Source: Nocardioides piscis (GTDB lineage Bacteria; Actinomycetota; Actinomycetes; Propionibacteriales; Nocardioidaceae). Taken from it: a stretch of 64,000 bases of DNA. Positions 62,640 to 64,000 of this stretch are shown here, piece after piece (position 1 is the stretch's first letter; the number at the start of each line of letters is the position of its first letter). Position numbers and translations under genes: made by a program. Where the stretch lies: NCBI RefSeq assembly GCF_011300215.1, contig NZ_CP049866.1:2977001-3041000 (forward strand), given 5' to 3'. The notes under the pieces are model-generated. The model was not told the DNA's origin, made no database searches, and was given only the letters and a program-made list of their open reading frames with translations.

Positions 62640-64000
62640 CCGGCGTCCTCCTCCGGCCAGTTGGCCAGCGTCTCGGCGAAGCGGGAATGCAGGGCCGCGA
62701 CCTTGTCGTTCATGTTGTCCGCGGTCCAGTCGGTCTCGGGCTCCAGCACGCACACGTCGACGACGCCGGGGTGGACGACCTTGGAACGGCGCCACATCAG
62801 CTCACCGGTGTTGCGCAGCACCACCGGGACGATCGGGACCCCGCACTGGACGGCGAGGTGGAAGGCACCCTTGCGGAACGGGCCGAGGACCGGGGTCACG
62901 GAGCGGGTCCCCTCGGGGAAGATCAGCAGCGACGTGCCTCCCCGGATCCGTTCCACCAGCGCGTCGAGCGCTGCGCGCGCCTGGGCGGAGTCGGAGCGGT
63001 CGACGAAGGCCGGGGCGATCAGCACCGACCCCAGCATCGCGCGAGGATCGAATCGTGCCTCCTTCTTGGCGACCACCGTGAAGTCCTCCTTGAGGAGGGA
63101 GCCCATGACCAGCACGTCGAGGGCGCTCTGGTGGTTGACGACGAACACCGCCGGCCGGTGCGACCAGAGGTGGTCAGCGTTGAGGACGGCGAGCTCGACG
63201 CCGGTGAGCGTCAGCGCGAGCGTGCTGCCCAGGCTGATCGCGGTGTTGCGTCCGCGCCGTCCGTCGCGGGTGAGCAACCCGACGGCGAGGCCGGCGCCGG
63301 CGCCGGTGTTCATCGCGCCGAGCGCCGCCACCGTCCGGCCGAGGGCAGCCAGCGAGGGCGTGAGCGGGTCGCGGAGGTCCAGGACCGTCCACCCCAGTCG
63401 CTGGGCAGCCACCCGGAGCCCACGGTGGGGGTTGAGCGCGACCGGGTGCCCGACGCTGGAGAGGAACGCCACGTCCTCATAGCCGTTGCCGTAGGCGTAC
63501 GAATCCTCCAGGGAAACGTCGTGCTCCTTGGCGAAGGCACGGGTCCCGGACGCCTTGTGCCGACCCCACAGCATGGCACCGACCGGCCGTCCGGTGAGCA
63601 CCCCGTCCTCGACCTCGAGCCGGGTGCAGACGAGGTGCTCGATGCCGAGGTCGCGCGCGACAGGCGCGATCTGGTAGCTCGTCGCTGCTGATGCCACAGC
63701 CACGGTGTGACCCATGCGTTGGTGGGCCCGGACGAGAGCGCGCGCCTCGGCGCGGATCGTCCCGGCGATCTTCTGCAGGAAGAGGCGTTCCCCGAGGTCG
63801 GCGAACGTCTCCTCGCTGACGCCGCGCAGGGCAGCGAACGCCACGTCCGCGACCCGGGTGGGATCCCCGCCGAGCACCTCGCCGTCCACCGCCGTGATGA
63901 CGGTCCGCACGAACTCACCCGCCGACACCTCGCCCTTGCGCAGCCGGTCGCCGTAGAAGGTCGCTGCGGTGTAGCCCGCGACCAGGGTGCCGTCGAGATC
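62636..64000 (-). CDS. HAD-IB phosphatase fused to 1-acylglycerol-3-phosphate acyltransferase (partial)
   Basis: The 5' end lies beyond the window; 454 codons are visible. The visible start D-L-D-G-T-L-V is HAD motif I. The HAD part (to about 230) has YGNGYEDVAFL. The C-terminal PlsC domain has N-H-Q-S-A-L-D (the HxxxxD motif) and F-P-E-G-T-R-S. It would convert lysophosphatidate to phosphatidate, next to a WS/DGAT that could use the derived diacylglycerol. Confidence 0.92.
   Translation of the reverse strand, partial: DLDGTLVAGYTAATFYGDRLRKGEVSAGEFVRTVITAVDGEVLGGDPTRVADVAFAALRGVSEETFADLGERLFLQKIAGTIRAEARALVRAHQRMGHTVAVASAATSYQIAPVARDLGIEHLVCTRLEVEDGVLTGRPVGAMLWGRHKASGTRAFAKEHDVSLEDSYAYGNGYEDVAFLSSVGHPVALNPHRGLRVAAQRLGWTVLDLRDPLTPSLAALGRTVAALGAMNTGAGAGLAVGLLTRDGRRGRNTAISLGSTLALTLTGVELAVLNADHLWSHRPAVFVVNHQSALDVLVMGSLLKEDFTVVAKKEARFDPRAMLGSVLIAPAFVDRSDSAQARAALDALVERIRGGTSLLIFPEGTRSVTPVLGPFRKGAFHLAVQCGVPIVPVVLRNTGELMWRRSKVVHPGVVDVCVLEPETDWTADNMNDKVAALHSRFAETLANWPEEDAG

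Overview
This is a high-GC window with actinobacterial hallmarks: a complete Pup-proteasome gene set (arc, dop, pup, prcB, prcA, pafA, pafB, pafC), RbpA, a split lnt/ppm pair, a HelY-type helicase beside tatA/tatC, and many GTG starts. The overall gene content suggests a Nocardioides-like member of the Propionibacteriales, but the genus is inferred, not proven. Many genes have a TANNNT box (often TAGGGT) only 6-8 nt before the start codon, which indicates widespread leaderless transcription.

Layout. 0.1-10.1 kb holds metabolic and accessory genes: fdhD, an OsmC protein, an SDR, a cyclophilin lipoprotein, a secreted GDPD, carbamate kinase, an SRPBCC protein divergent from a TetR regulator with a clear operator, a large polytopic membrane protein and an MFS transporter. 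10-16.6 kb holds an alpha/beta hydrolase coupled to a short UvrA-like ATPase, azlCD, an arsR-acr3-arsC operon and a 48-aa Cys/His-rich protein. 16.6-24 kb holds a PhoD-like protein, a zinc ADH, an XRE-MurA fusion, a GNAT protein, a second GDPD and a UMF1-type MFS transporter. 24-27.3 kb holds rbpA and fxsA-ppm-lnt. 27.7-33.1 kb is a lysine fermentation-type cluster (kal, kamE, kamD, kdd, with kamA divergent). 33.2-34.3 kb is a 1.2-kb block with an AbiEi/DUF559-type nuclease-like gene between 78-bp inverted repeats. 34.4-46.2 kb runs from an Lrp regulator and a 5'-3' exonuclease to helY-dagK-hyp-tatC-tatA-pafC-pafB-FKBP-pafA. 46.3-55.2 kb carries the proteasome core, interrupted by an opposite-strand Rieske/FAD oxidoreductase, by a GIY-YIG nuclease flanked by palindromic repeat arrays (between pup and dop), and by a methyltransferase. 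55.3-64 kb holds a GrpB-like gene, trmI, a site-2 protease, a RecB/Cas4-like nuclease, a HAD phosphatase, a beta-CASP nuclease, a WS/DGAT acyltransferase and a truncated HAD-PlsC fusion.

How the genes work together: Dop deamidates Pup, PafA ligates it to substrates, ARC unfolds them and PrcAB degrades them, while PafBC is known as the DNA-damage transcriptional activator in mycobacteria. The kam/kdd/kal genes encode lysine to beta-lysine to 3,5-diaminohexanoate and the late 3-aminobutyryl-CoA ammonia-lyase step; the kce cleavage enzyme is not in the window.

Two points matter most. First, two small nuclease-type genes (33.3 and 50.2 kb) are each bracketed by GC-rich palindromic repeats in opposite orientation and preceded by a similar TTG(G)TCCACAGG motif; this is the best candidate for an undescribed element type. 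Second, at least six genes are broken by what looks like one missing base in a short G/C run, which points to homopolymer errors in the assembly rather than to pseudogenes.
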